NCBI GenBank assembly: GCA_013368325.1
Contig: JAACJK010000113.1
Span: forward strand, 62,001 to 126,000
Reading direction: 5' to 3'
Source of the DNA: Ephemerocybe angulata
Taxonomy: Eukaryota; Basidiomycota; Agaricomycetes; Agaricales; Psathyrellaceae
Length of the DNA: 64,000 bases
This document shows, piece by piece, positions 1 through 11,946 of this stretch. The first letter of the stretch is position 1. Each line of letters begins with the position of its first letter. Below the pieces are notes generated by a model. It searched no databases. It saw only the letters and a program-made list of their open reading frames with translations, and was not told where the DNA came from. Position numbers and translations under genes: made by a program.

Positions 1-844
<844 letters not shown>

Positions 845-1209
845 GATTGGGAGAGCTTTTCAAAGCTACGAGGGTGAAGGTATAGGAAACTGAAATAACT
901 TTGCCGCTCAAGAGGACGAAGCGCAGAAGCACTGGAAAGCCGAAACGGCTGACTAAGCGTGTTTGGCGCAGACGCGGATGGCAAGCAGCTGTGACTGCGA
1001 GCCCGGCGACTTTGACGCCAATTGCACCCAGCACTGAACGTTCTCCACACTTGACGCTCCGGGTTTGCCTGTCGGTAAGAGCGAGAATCATCTACACAAC
1101 GAATATCTATGTGTATACTGATAGACTCTTAGGAATCGGAATCCAGGACAATCTCTTACGTTCCTCTCCATTAACCTTTGATTCGACTCCGACACCAACA
1201 AGCAGCATA
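845..1209. promoter_or_regulatory. Shared divergent promoter region of KRR1 and the NCBP3-like gene
   Basis: About 365 bp separate the two start codons (minus-strand ATG at 844, plus-strand ATG at 1210), so both genes must take their promoters from it. I see no clear TATA box or known ribosome-biogenesis element. The role is inferred from position only. Confidence 0.5.
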
Positions 1210-2803
1210 ATGGACGTGCTCATTGACGACGGCATTGCGCCCACCTCGTTCGGTTCTACGACAGACGAACCTCAGCCTGAGCTGCTATCATACGACGATG
1301 TCCCATATGAAGAACAAGTCGCTGCTAGCTCGAGCCTTGCGGACCGAATAGGAAAAGGAAAGGTCTACCTGTTGGCGGATGCAAGCGGCGAGCGGGGTAC
1401 CGGCAAAGTAAGCTTCTGAATTCCCATTTCCAAACCTCTTTGGTCTTAGCTCCATTCTCCTCTCCTTCCCCGCTTCTCCCATGCTAGTATTGAGAATACG
1501 AACCTGATGCACAGTTCTCCTTCTAGAGACGAGCTCAGGATGGTTCACTCGAAGATGATACCGAAATGATGGAAGACGACACCATGGAGTCAGACGACCT
1601 CGGTGTGTACATACACAATCCTATAATAACCCCCCACATGCGCTAACACATCCATACCTACCCGCAGATCCCGATCTCAGGCCCAACGCCCTCTACTTCA
1701 GCGGCCCCCCAATCGCGCACCTCCCCACGCAGCGCATATTCGCCTACGCCACGCACTTCGACGCGCACCCCCTCGGCCTCGAATGGATCTCCGACACATC
1801 CTGCGTCCTCGTCTTCTCCAACCGCCCGTCAGCTCAAAAAGCCTTCAAACTCCTGGCGCGGTCTTCACACGAATTGCCCTCTGTGGATCATGACGGCACT
1901 ATCGCGGCGAAGTCGATCCCGGTGCCTATATGGCCTGCGGAGAAGCAGCTCAGCCGGAGCCTGGAGATGGCATTGTTGGGCCAGGGCAAGGCGAGTGCTG
2001 CGACGACGACGGAGGAGAAGAGGGCTAGCGATAGGAAGAGAAGGGAGGAGGGATTGGCGGGGCCGTTGAGGATGCGGTGGGCGCGAAGAGACGATGTGAA
2101 GAAGAGGGGTGCGAAGCGAGAGAGCGAGTTTTATAGGAGGCATGGGGTCTTGGCGGGGAAGGAGGTGGTAAATGGGAGGGATATTCCGAATGCCAATGTT
2201 GGTGGCGGTGGAGGTGGGAGCCGGAAGCGGGGGAGGGAGGAGGAGGAGGAGGAGGAGGAGGAGGAGGAGGAGGAGGATACGAGGGCGAGGCTGGATCGGG
2301 AGCTTGATGCGTTTTTGGAGGAGAAGGAGGATGGGGAGGGGGAGGGGGATGGGTCGTTGGTTGGGAGGATGGGGCAGTCGTCGCGGGAGGTCTCGGAGGT
2401 GGAGGAGGAGCTGCCTGCGTCGCCGCCTTCTAAAATGCGGTCGGACTATATTGCGTCGGATGGGCGGACAAGGGTGGACAGGTCTTCGGGACGCCGGAAT
2501 CGCCGGGATGAACGAGGCGGTTCGAGTTGGGGAAGCGGTCGGGATAGTAGACGGGGGGAAGGGCTTAGCTTGCGTGATAGGATAGGCGGCGCTTCACAGG
2601 GCTCTTGGGGAAGGGATGAGGGTCGGGACTACAGGGAGCCCAAGAGACGGAGAGGGGGAGATGGAACGAGGACGAGGGAGTCGAGGGAGCCTAGAGAGTC
2701 GGGGAGTGATTCACGGAGAGGGGCAGGGCGGTCTGCACCACGACCGAGGAAGACCCAGCAAGAGCTAGACGACGAGCTGGACGCTTTCTTAAATGCTTCG
2801 TAG
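1210..2803 (+). CDS. NCBP3: NCBP3-like nuclear cap-binding / mRNA export protein
   Basis: Three exons (1210-1407, 1527-1602, 1668-2803) give 469 aa. The ordered part follows the acidic N-terminus (DDTEMMEDDTMESDD): PNALYFSGPPIAHLPTQRIF, then EWISDTSCVLVF, which matches the NCBP3 (C17orf85) cap-binding domain signature (EW-x-[ND]DTSC-x-V). The family's human member binds capped RNA and works with NCBP1 and TREX in mRNA export. The remainder is low-complexity: an uninterrupted poly-Glu run from GAG repeats (about 2236-2276), then Arg/Ser/Gly-rich sequence. Two copies of a motif LDxELDAF occur, one internal (about 2290-2315) and one at the extreme C-terminus (DDELDAFLNAS). These resemble the C-terminal UAP56-binding motif of Aly/CHTOP-type export adaptors (inference). 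ATG 1210 is the only in-frame Met at the start of the conserved reading frame. Confidence 0.8.
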
Positions 2804-3136
2804 CAATAATCCAGCCTATTTGTGGCCTTTCTGTTTGCTTTGACTGTTGTATACCACAGTTTCCCCCCTGCACTAGCTTCTCATCTATTTATTTTCTCGC
2901 TTTAAAGGCTTTGAGTCTAGTGTAGAACTGGACTACTTCATGTATCATTAACCCCATCTCGCTGTCGATATAATACTGCATCCTGCTAATCCTTGAGGCT
3001 TGTGCGACCAATTTCTCGCATATTTGCCGATTATTTGTTTCTAAGGCCAGTGCCAAGCAAGCGCCAGCAGCGGCAATCTTGAACCTCGCCGACGCGCCGA
3101 TGGCTTGAACTTGACTAGAAGCCCAGTGCTTTCACG
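2804..3136. other. Intergenic, NCBP3-like 3' end to CLF1 promoter
   Basis: 333 bp between the NCBP3-like stop and the CLF1 start. It presumably holds the 3' UTR of the first gene and the promoter of the second. No ORF, repeat or clear TATA box seen. Confidence 0.5.
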
Positions 3137-5877
3137 ATGCAGGACGGGAGGGCACCAAGGTATGTGAGATACTCAGCAAACCCCAGAAAGACTTACTGAG
3201 CCCCCTTCAGAATCAAAAACCGGGCACCGGCTGCCATCCAAGTACGAGGAAGAGTAAACCTGTTATGAACGAAGTACTGACCACCATATAGATCACTGCA
3301 GAACAACTTCTGCGTGAGGTATGTGATAAATGTCTCCAAGGCTCGAAGCTGTACTTATGTCTATGATTCGTAGGCTCAAGAACGGCAAGAGACAGCTTTC
3401 CGTGCACCAAAGCAGAGAGTCGAGGACTTTGAGGAGCTCAATGAATATCGGGGTCGTAAACGGAGAGAGTTTGAAGAGAGGATTCGAAGGACGCGGGGCA
3501 GCATGTACGTTCTTCCATACCTCAATCCTCTCCGTGATACTCACATCTACACAGAAAAGAATGGCTGCAATACGCGAACTGGGAGGTACGTCCCCCCAAC
3601 CCAATCCCCCTCCCAGCCCAACACATTCTAACTTACCCCCACCCAGGCCTCCCAAAACGAATTCGCCCGCTCCCGCTCCGTCTTCGAACGTGCACTGGAC
3701 GTCGACCCGCGCAGCATCCAACTATGGCTCTCATACACCGAGATGGAGCTCAAGAACCGCAACGTGCAGCACTCGCGCAACCTCTTCGACAGAGCTGTGA
3801 CCCTCCTCCCGCGCGTCGACCAGCTCTGGTACAAATACGTGTACCTGGAGGAACTCCTCCAAAATATCCCCGGGGCGAGGCAGGTGTTTGAGCGGTGGAT
3901 GCAGTGGGAGCCGGACGACAAGGCGTGGCAGGCGTACATCAAGCTCGAGGAGCGCTATCAGGAGGGGGACAGGGCGAGTGCGATTTATGAGAGGTGGATT
4001 GCGGTGAGGCCCGACCCGAGGGTGTGGGTGAAGTGGGCGAAGTTTGAGGAGGATAGGGGGAGGCTGGATAAGGCGAGGGAGGTGTTTCAGACTGCGTTGG
4101 AGTTCTTTGGGGATGAGGAGGAGCAGGTGGAGAAGGCGCAGGCGGTGTTTGGTGCGTTTGCGAGGATGGAGATTCGGCAGAAGGAGTATGATAGGGCGAG
4201 GGTTATTTACAAGGTATGTTTCTTTGCGAATGGTGTGGAGAGAGAGGCTGACTTGCGTTGTTGTAGTTTGCGCTTGAACGTATACCGCGGTCCAAATCCG
4301 CGGGTCTCTATGCTGCGTATACCAAGTTTGAGAAACAACATGGAACGCGGATCACGCTGGAGAACACGGTCCTCGGCAAACGGCGCATCCAGTATGAAGA
4401 GGAGCTGTCGCATGACGGACGCAACTACGATGTTTGGTTCGACTATGCGAGGCTGGAAGAAGACGCGTGGCGCGATCTCAAAGCTGAGGGTGCTACCGCT
4501 GAAGAACTCGATGCATCCAGTGGTCGCGTTCGTGAAGTTTATGAAAGAGCTGTCGCGCAGGTGCCGCCTGGAGGGGAGAAGAGGCATTGGCGGAGATATA
4601 TTTTCCTTTGGTTGAATTACGCTCTTTTCGAGGAGATTGAGACCAAGGTCCGTATTTTTTCCCTGTGATACGCTGCTTAGGCAACTGACTGGGGAACAGG
4701 ATTATACACGAGCGCGCGAAATCTTCCAGACTGCTGTCAAACTTGTTCCACACAAGCAGTTTACTTTTGCCAAACTTTGGCTCATGTACGCCAAGTTCGA
4801 AGTCCGCCGGTTAGAGCTGCAAACTGCGCGCAAGATCCTTGGAACTGCAATTGGAATGTGCCCGAAGGAAGCTTTGTTCAAAGGCTATATTGACCTTGAG
4901 ATTGAGGTATGATGTTCATAGACTCCCATTTGCGCATTGTTGTTTCCCTATCTAACATTACAACGTTATTGCTAGCTCCGAGAATTCGATCGTGCCAGGA
5001 CGTTGTACGAGAAGTATCTGGAGTTCGACCCGAGTAACTCTCCTGCCTGGATCAAATTCGCAGAGTTGGAGGCCCAGCTGCAAGACTTCAGCCGCGCCAG
5101 AGCGATCTTCGAGCTCGGCGTCTCGCAGTCGCCGTTGTCGATGCCCGAAGTGCTGTGGAAAGCGTATATCGACTTTGAGATCGAGGAAGGAGAGCGTGAG
5201 GGTGCGAGGGCGTTGTATGAGAGGCTTATTGCGCTGAGTGGGCATGTGAAGGTGTGGATTTCGTATGCTACGTTTGAGGCGGAGCCGATGCCGCTTCCGA
5301 GGGCGGAGAGGGAGGAGGAGGAGGAAGAGGAGGAGGAAGAGGAGGAGGTGGAGGAGAAGGAGGAGAAGAGTGTGCCTGGGGACGCTGTGAGGGCCCGGCA
5401 GGTCTTCGATCGTGGATATAGGGACTTGAAGAGCAAGGGCTTGAAGGATGAGGTAAGTTTTGGTCGCTCACATCCTATCGCGTTGCAAAGTACTGAACAC
5501 ATATTTTATAGCGTGTCGCCCTTCTCAACGCATGGAAGAACTTCGAGGAAGAGCACGGCAGCGCCGCGGACGTGAAGAAGGTCGAGGGCATGATGCCCGT
5601 CGTCGGCAAGAAGCGGCACACGGACGAGGAGACGGGGCAGATGGTGGAGGATTGGGATCTCATCTTCCCGGATGACGAGAAGGAGGCCCACCCGACTTCG
5701 TTCATGTTTTTGCAGAGGGCGCATGCGTGGAAGGCGGAGAAGGAGAAGGCGGAGAGGGAGGGGAAGGGGAAGGGGGTGATGAGTGGGTTTGTGAAGGCGG
5801 CGGAGGGGGAGAAGATGGATGAGGATGGGGATGGGGAGGAGTCGGAGGCTGCTAGTTCGAGTGCGGAGGATGATTAG
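3137..5877 (+). CDS. CLF1: CLF1/Crooked-neck (SYF3) spliceosome assembly factor
   Basis: Scaffold of the Prp19/NineTeen complex, made almost wholly of HAT (half-a-TPR) repeats. Ten exons: 3137-3159, 3211-3241, 3292-3318, 3374-3504, 3555-3585, 3647-4213, 4267-4647, 4700-4906, 4976-5452, 5512-5877; all phases agree and give 746 aa. The N-terminus carries the family block [20 protein letters not shown], then [16 protein letters not shown] and the first HAT unit (EWLQYANWE). HAT units follow through to about residue 600 (for example [58 protein letters not shown]). An acidic insert of GAG codons (about 5308-5362) lies inside the late HAT region. After it come [10 protein letters not shown] and [11 protein letters not shown] and an acidic tail. 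Length is within the range of fungal and animal homologues. Acts in the nucleus in pre-mRNA splicing. Confidence 0.96.
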
Positions 5878-7042
5878 GATGGGCTTGGTTTCTGTACTTG
5901 AAGATGGCTGTATTTTATTCCACTGTGCTATCTGAAGACCGTAACGACTCGTGTATCAAAGATGCGATGTACATAAAGAATGGGAGTAAAATAGGTCTGG
6001 CGCAAATATTGACGAGGCTATGGCGACCATAGTACCGTTGAGTATCTTTACGATGATAATCTGAACAAAGCGTTCTTTTCAAAACTTGTGAGTTGCAGGC
6101 TGGTTGCAAGTGAACCCTGTGATCACAGGGCTGCGTTGTTAGTGGTATCGTAAGAATTGATTCAAGATTGTCCAGGTGCTACACACTTGTGCAGCACTGC
6201 GAGTTCTCGAGGAGCTGGCAGAGTATCCAGTGAACCACGCTAACTTTGAACAAGCGTATTCAAGCTATGTAGTGTACAGGACGAGTAGTGGATTCAGACC
6301 ACTGCGGAGTTCGCTGAAACCTCAGAGCAACTGTAGGACGAAAAAAAAAGCCTTTTTACGAGAGAATCTCCACAGCTGAACCACCGACTTGAAGAGCAGA
6401 CCATCTTCGTCGCTTGATCACAATCGCATAGGCGAGGGGCGTGCGCCGGCGGCCGATCGCGAGGGCGGGTGATCGAGGTGCGTCGGTCGGAATTAATAAA
6501 CAAACCCTGGCGAACCCTGCAAAGACCATCGTTACCTCCGTCGGCCACCACTGGCCAGCCACCTTCACCCAATACGTGCTTTTTACCACTTTTACGACCT
6601 CCAGAGATGCGGAAGAACGATGTTTCAGGAATGGCGGGGGAATGGGAGGCGGGATAGTTTGTGGGGTGGGCGAAAGGCAGTTATCCTGGGCCAATCCTGG
6701 GCTGCAATCAACCCTGCAGGCGGGTTGCCCTAGGGTCCTGGGGTTGGACTCGCAGTTCTCCTAGGGGTCGTAGGAGATATGTTCTGGTGTCAGGAAGGAA
6801 GCTCTGACTGCCAAGATACAGCGTTACAGCGAGTGACAGGGGTGAAAGGGAAAGAGGAGGGGAGAAACCTAGGAGTCGGGGGCAGGGTCGGGGGCAGGGT
6901 CGCGGCATTCTGGTGAGCACACATCTAGTCCTGGTACCCCGCCCCGAGTTTGAAGGCTTCGAAAGGTCGCCAGGTATATGAAGAGTCATATTCGAAGGTC
7001 CTGTGTGCACATCGCAAAGAAGAATACCGCGGCGCATGCCTG
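5878..7042. other. Intergenic, no gene recognised
   Basis: No ORF here has splice sites, codon pattern or motifs I trust. A perfect 16-bp palindrome (centre GTGATCAC) lies at 6115-6130, about 240 bp past the CLF1 stop. A short direct repeat of GTCGGGGGCAGG is at about 6880-6905. Confidence 0.5.
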
Positions 7043-7378
7043 TCAAGCCAACTTCCAACGAAGTCGTCTTCATCCCCCAGCACCCTCCCGACACAACGCC
7101 CAGTCAAATTCACTTGTTAAAGTCCTAGCTCCGACACAAGGATGAAAAGGCACATTCTGAATCCTCAAGAAGCAAGAAAAGAACGAGCGAACCGCCCAAG
7201 TCAAGTTCAGTCAAGCCACCGAAGACGATCTGATCCCCCAGCGCCTCCCAACTACAACGCCCTGTCAAATTCACTGTGAAAGCCCTGGCTCCAGTAGAAG
7301 AATGAAAGGGCACATCCCGAATCCTCAAGAAACCAAGAAAGAAAAGAACGACCGAACCGCCCAAGTCAAGCTCAAGTC
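7043..7378. repeat. Tandem duplication, two diverged copies of ~165 bp
   Basis: Copy 1 (about 7043-7210) and copy 2 (about 7211-7378) share ordered blocks about 161-165 bp apart: GTCAAATTCAC (7103 and 7264), AATCCTCAAGAA, and ACCGCCCAAGTCAAG (7191 and 7356). They differ by scattered substitutions and small indels. I see no conserved coding frame. Confidence 0.75.
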
Positions 7379-8542
7379 ACGGTTTCTTAGCCTCGCGACT
7401 ACGACAGCGCCTTCCAGCACAACCCCCGCCGGGTCAAGAATTCAGTCACTTCGACAGGGTAACAAGACATGCAACACGGACAAAAGCCTTCTGGAACTTT
7501 GTGGGGGAACTAGCTCTGACCTAGAGACGGGGAACTCTCGCTGTCAAGGTCCGAGGCAGGGCGGCACCTAGGTCTTAGGCTAGAGCTCAGGTGCACACCG
7601 ACGTTTTTCTCCCTAGTTACCCTAGACTCGGGCGAAGCAACGAGTTCAAACTTGTTCTTGAGGAGGAAGATGGTCTTTGGGTCTTCTAGATCCCCATATC
7701 TTGCTTGTCGACTCCTTTACTTCAGTGTATTATCTGCAGTGGGGAGCGGACGCCCCCAGAGTACGATCTTGCCAGTAGCCCGAACCTGCAGTCTGACTCT
7801 AGACAATCCTTCAGCGAAAGCTCCTCGCTGGTATCTCATCGCCGTCCTATGGGTAATTCGCTCTTGCAGGTAACGCAGTGGCGGTCTCTTCTACCCGAGC
7901 TGGGGTAGGCATAGGGCTGGACTTGAAACCTATGGTCGAGCGGCGAATCTTGGAAACCTTTGTCGTCCTCAATGCTTTGCTCCTCGGATGATACCAGACA
8001 GGAAAAACCCGGAGGAACTGAACGCCTCAGAAGACGATCCTGCGCGTGGATCTGCCAGTCCTGTGTTTGTGGAAGCTGGGTGATCGGGTGGTACTCCTGC
8101 CTGTTATGGAGAATCCCCTAGGCCCTCACTCCCTGGTACCTGTGATATACGAGGTATCATGGTGCACGAGGATGATTTCTGTAGTCAAGGCCTGGCGATG
8201 AGCATGGACTTGGCTCGGTGCTCGCCCGTGCAGAGGATTAGCGCCCGGCCTCGGAGCCTGTTGGCCCCTCCCTAGGTTCGACGGGCAGGTTGAGGAGGGA
8301 TTGTGGTCGTATAGGAGCGAACCTTCTCTGGGATATGCGAGATAGCTTGGTACGCTGACGTCCATCGATGAGTGACCTCAGGTTGGAAGTGTTGGCGAAG
8401 GGTACCCCTGACCCTGGGGTTGTGGGCGCGTAGGGGCGCACTCGGCTAGACGGCGTCGAAGTGCTTCGGTGTGAACGATCCTCTTGTTGAGGAGAGGGAT
8501 GCGTGTTCGGCTAATAGGTTGTCGAAGAGGGAAGGATGGAGG
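7379..8542. other. Intergenic, no gene recognised
   Basis: No supported gene. Short ORFs in several frames lack motifs and plausible splice structure. Confidence 0.45.
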
Positions 8543-8990
8543 CGCTGCGCTCCTTTGTTGAATTCCAGGCAACGACGAGCTGAGAGTGGTGGCTGGTACG
8601 CCGCGCTCCTTGCTGGTACGCCGCGCTCCTTTGATGAATTCCAGGAAACGGCGAGCGACCTGAGAGTGGTGGCTGGTACGCCGCGCTCCTTTGGTGAATT
8701 CCAGGCGGCGTGGTGGCTGGTACGCCCCGCTGCTTTGATGAATCCAGGCGGCGTGGTGGCTGGTACGCCGCGCTCCTTTGCTGAATTCCAGGCGGCGTGG
8801 TGGCTGGTACGCCCCGCTCCTTTGATGAATTCCAGGCGGCGTGGTGTCTGGTACGCCGCGCTCCTTTGATGAATTCCAGGAAACGGCGAGCTGAGAGTGG
8901 TGGCTGGTACGCCGCTCTCCTTTGCTGGTACGCCGCGCTCCTTTGGTGAATTCCAGGAAACGGCGAGCTGAGAGTGGTGGCTGGCACGGC
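8543..8990. repeat. Minisatellite, 44-bp and ~59-bp related units
   Basis: Nine or so tandem units built on GGTACGCCGCGCTCC followed by TTTGATGAATTCCAGG. A short form (44 bp) continues with CGGCGTGGTGGCT; a longer form (about 56-60 bp) continues with AAACGGCGAGCTGAGAGTGG. Units 3-6 are short forms in a row; long forms flank them. Open frames run through the array on both strands because the unit lacks stop codons, but 44 is not a multiple of 3, so no peptide repeat is kept in phase. Confidence 0.9.
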
Positions 8991-9053
8991 TTGATGTACG
9001 TTGGGCACCGAGGGCTGAAGCATGAAAAACGTGGACCCAGACCCAGGGTAGTA

Positions 9054-9207
9054 AGGTTCTCCAGGGTTGGGCGGCTTGAGGGTGGAGTTCTCCCAGGGTT
9101 GGGCGGTTTGGTCGAGAGAGGGGGGAGGGCTCTCCAGGATTGGGCGGGTTGGTCGAGAGAGGGAGTAGGGTTCTCCAGGATCCGCTGGTTCGGTCGAGAT
9201 AGGGGGG
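9054..9207. repeat. Second minisatellite, four ~40-bp units
   Basis: Four imperfect units of the form TTCTCCAGGRTTGGGCGG followed by TTGGTCGAGAGAGGG. It lies 60 bp after the first array but is unrelated to it in sequence. Confidence 0.8.
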
Positions 9208-10798
9208 TATGGCGACCAGCGAACTTGTGGTGCCGACGGATGCCTACGGCGAGCGGATGGAGGGCATGGGCACAGGATAGGACCCTCAAGGTGCTAGGGC
9301 TGGGTGGAGGAGAACTAGGAATGCTGAAGAGCCTGGGCTCTGTGGCTGTCGATGCGCCAGGGTGACGAGGGGGAGATGGAACGTCCAGCGGGTTGAGGTT
9401 GGGTTGGTGTAACGAGAGGGCCGGGGCATAGCCTGGTCAATGGCTGAGGGTGTAGGGTTGGGGTATAAGCACGGCGAAGGAGTAGAGGCATCGTATGTCG
9501 TGAACCCCTGCTTGGGTGTAGGGGACGAGGAAGGATGGGTGGGCGACATTGTTGGGTCGTACCGACGAGGTAGACGTGGGCGCAGAGTGGTGCCCTAGAA
9601 ATATAGGCACAGGCCCTAACGAAGACATGGCACCAGCAAGTTGTGCTTCTTCAGGGCCCACTCCTTGTTGTCGGCGAAAGGGGGGAGGTCGACGTCCGAC
9701 TCGGATGAGGGCGACTCCAGGGAATGAGGCGGCAGGGCTAGGCTTGAACGACGACGGGCACCCGGCAACGACGACGAGGACGACGGCTGGGTGGTCTACG
9801 GAGACGGTTGAAGACCTTCGACGCCCAAGAGGGTGTCGAAGGATGGTCAGCACAGGCTTGTGGTGGAGAACGCAAGGACGCACCAGACATTCCGTACCGC
9901 CACCTTCCCAAATTATATGCCCTCCACACACAGTCTTCGTAACCCCCTTCCGCCTTCTGGGTATCTGCCCAGCCCCTACGATGGTCGTTCAACCCTCTTT
10001 TGACGGAGGAGAAGGACTTCTACCTAGGAAACACCGGCATCAGCATGCCATTTGTCTATTTGTTCTTTAATGGGCCCACCGCGCGGTCTATGCATACGGT
10101 CTGTCTCTTTCGTCTGTCTCCTCAGGTCCTCCGCCTGACTATGGTCCTTGGACCCATCCCTAGACCTCACAGATCTCGAAATCTGTGTCGACCCACATCA
10201 GTGGGTAGACGGCGGGGATTGACCTCGTGTTCCCCTTCCCCCAAACAACCTTACGGAACTTCTATTCCTGGGCTATCCGCCGCTCGATTGGGGCCCCAGA
10301 ATGCTTTTCATTCCACGGATCGAGCCGCCCAGGTATCCAACCTTTGCCACCCAATTTTTCAGCCCTCCCATTGGCCTTCCGCCGTGGAATAGAAGCCAAG
10401 ATTGGGCTTGTTTTGGCACGGCTATTTGGCTCTTTTGGTTCGTGGACGCCCGGTGACTTAGAATTCGTCCGTTCGCGATCCTGGATTAAACCAGGAACAT
10501 TCAGGCGAATTACTTTGGCAGGACCCTGAGCCGCTGGGCATTTAAGAGCCCCGCTTTTTCGTTCCCCGCGCTTCTTTCTTTCTTTCGCTCTCCCACCACC
10601 AACCACCACCTCCGCATTTTCTGCAAGAGCTCAGAAGAGAGCTTCGTCCATTTTAGTGTGGACGGCTCGTCAACTGCCCTCTTTTGCCCCTCCGCCTCTC
10701 CTTCCGCCTCTTCTGTTTTTTTTTTTCTTTCCTCGCTCGCTCTCTACTCTAGTAGTTCAACATACGAATCAACTCTAATTCGCTAATTCTAAGTGTCC
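9208..10798. other. Intergenic; 3' part is the promoter of the small-family gene
   Basis: No gene recognised in most of it. The last 270 bp look like a promoter and leader: ATTTAAGAG (about 10540) followed by a long pyrimidine-rich stretch (10550-10750), then the start codon of the next gene. Confidence 0.5.
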
Positions 10799-11490
10799 AT
10801 GATGCCTCCCCGTTCCAAGTCCCTGCCTTCGTTCTCGTTTGTGCTCAATTCGCCGGCTGAAGCACTCGGTGAAGAACACCACCGGACCATCATGTCGCTC
10901 ATCGACAATTCGCCAGCCGCGACACGTCAAGTCCGCGTCGACTTCTCGCAGCCTTCTCGACCACCACTTCAGACGAGTCGGACACGAGTCGGCGATGATC
11001 ACCCATTCATGGTAAGTCCAACGGTTCTCTTCCGCGTTGCCGCTGCTGACGTGGTGTGTTCTTAGAGGACGGTCGACACTCGTTTTGCTGGCCACCTGTC
11101 GTACGACGTTGTCTACTCGGTGAGTTCGCCGTCAGCGTTTCGCGTAGATGTTTCGCTGACAAGGAACACGAACCTTAGAAAAACAAGAAAGAGCAGGACA
11201 TCGCCGAAAATGAAGACGAAAACGAGAGCAACGACACCGCGACAGGTTTTGAGCCATATCCCGGTCTTGAGCTCGAGCGAATGACGACGCGGGATTCGTA
11301 CTTCCCGCCGAGTCGTCCTCGCTCCGGCGCTTTGAGGCGGTACCTTATCGTCAAGGTACGTCGGCGAAAGTTTGGACGTTTCCTTCTGGTCGCTGATGTC
11401 GTGTTCTTGCAGATCCTCCGAGCACTTTGGCACAAGATTCGGCGCGTCGGCAACATCGTGTTCTGCAGGAAGGTCGAGGAACATCAGTAA
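10799..11490 (+). CDS. Small uncharacterised protein, family member A (173 aa)
   Basis: I do not recognise a known family. Four exons, all phase 0: 10799-11011, 11066-11119, 11179-11355, 11413-11490, with GTAAGT, GTGAGT and GTACGT donors. Exon 1 opens MMPPRSKSLPSFSFVL and ends in Met. Exon 2 encodes RTVDTRFAGHLSYDVVYS. Exon 3 is acidic (AENEDENESND) then basic. Exon 4 encodes a basic amphipathic tail (ILRALWHKIRRVG). No signal peptide or membrane segment. The gene at 50304-51063 shares PSFSF in exon 1, the Met|TxDTRF...YD junction at exon 2, an acidic exon 3 and a short basic last exon, so the two are paralogues. A second in-frame ATG follows at 10802. The shared exon design supports this being a real gene; the role is unknown. 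Confidence 0.7.
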
Positions 11491-11650
11491 TTCACCCCAA
11501 CACAACACCTGGCGCCAAAATTCGAACGAAACACAACAAGGCGCACACACCCTAGAAGGCTGGACGTTATAGCCCACGGCCCAAGTGGCCGCAACCATCC
11601 TCCCCCATTGACGCGCGACCACGAACATCCTCGACAACTGTATATTGGTT

Positions 11651-11946
11651 TCATGCGAGGAGGTCGCCGTTCAACCCACTCTCCACATTTCCACGGCTTT
11701 CCTCTTTTGCGGCTCTTCTCAGTAATTTCTTGCACAGACGCCGGTTGGCGCACCCATGGATCGACACAGACGACGACGACAGGTCTGAAAAAGCGTTCAA
11801 GACGGGTTTCGAACACGGCGAAGCACGGATGTAGGTCCATATAGACGCTCTCGGCTCTGAATTTGGAACTCACGAATTGCCTTTTCCAGGTCGTCGATCG
11901 ACGGACACTCGGCCGGTTTCTTTTTGATCTCGCCACCCGTCTTCAT
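11651..11946 (-). CDS. Possible two-exon micro-gene (68 aa)
   Basis: Minus-strand ATG at 11946, exons 11946-11874 and 11784-11651, donor GTGAGT and acceptor TTTTTCAG, phases consistent. The peptide starts MKTGGEIKKKPAECPSIDD and ends with a Lys/Arg/Cys-rich stretch (CANRRLCKKLLRRAAKEE). A TTTATATA box lies about 45 nt upstream of the ATG. It would converge on the small-family gene. No homology recognised; it may be chance. Confidence 0.25.

Noticed and set aside
8378..9289. A 303-codon minus-strand ORF as a repeat protein gene
   Set aside because: It is produced by two stop-free minisatellites whose unit lengths do not keep one peptide phase; no promoter, splice or conserved segment supports it.
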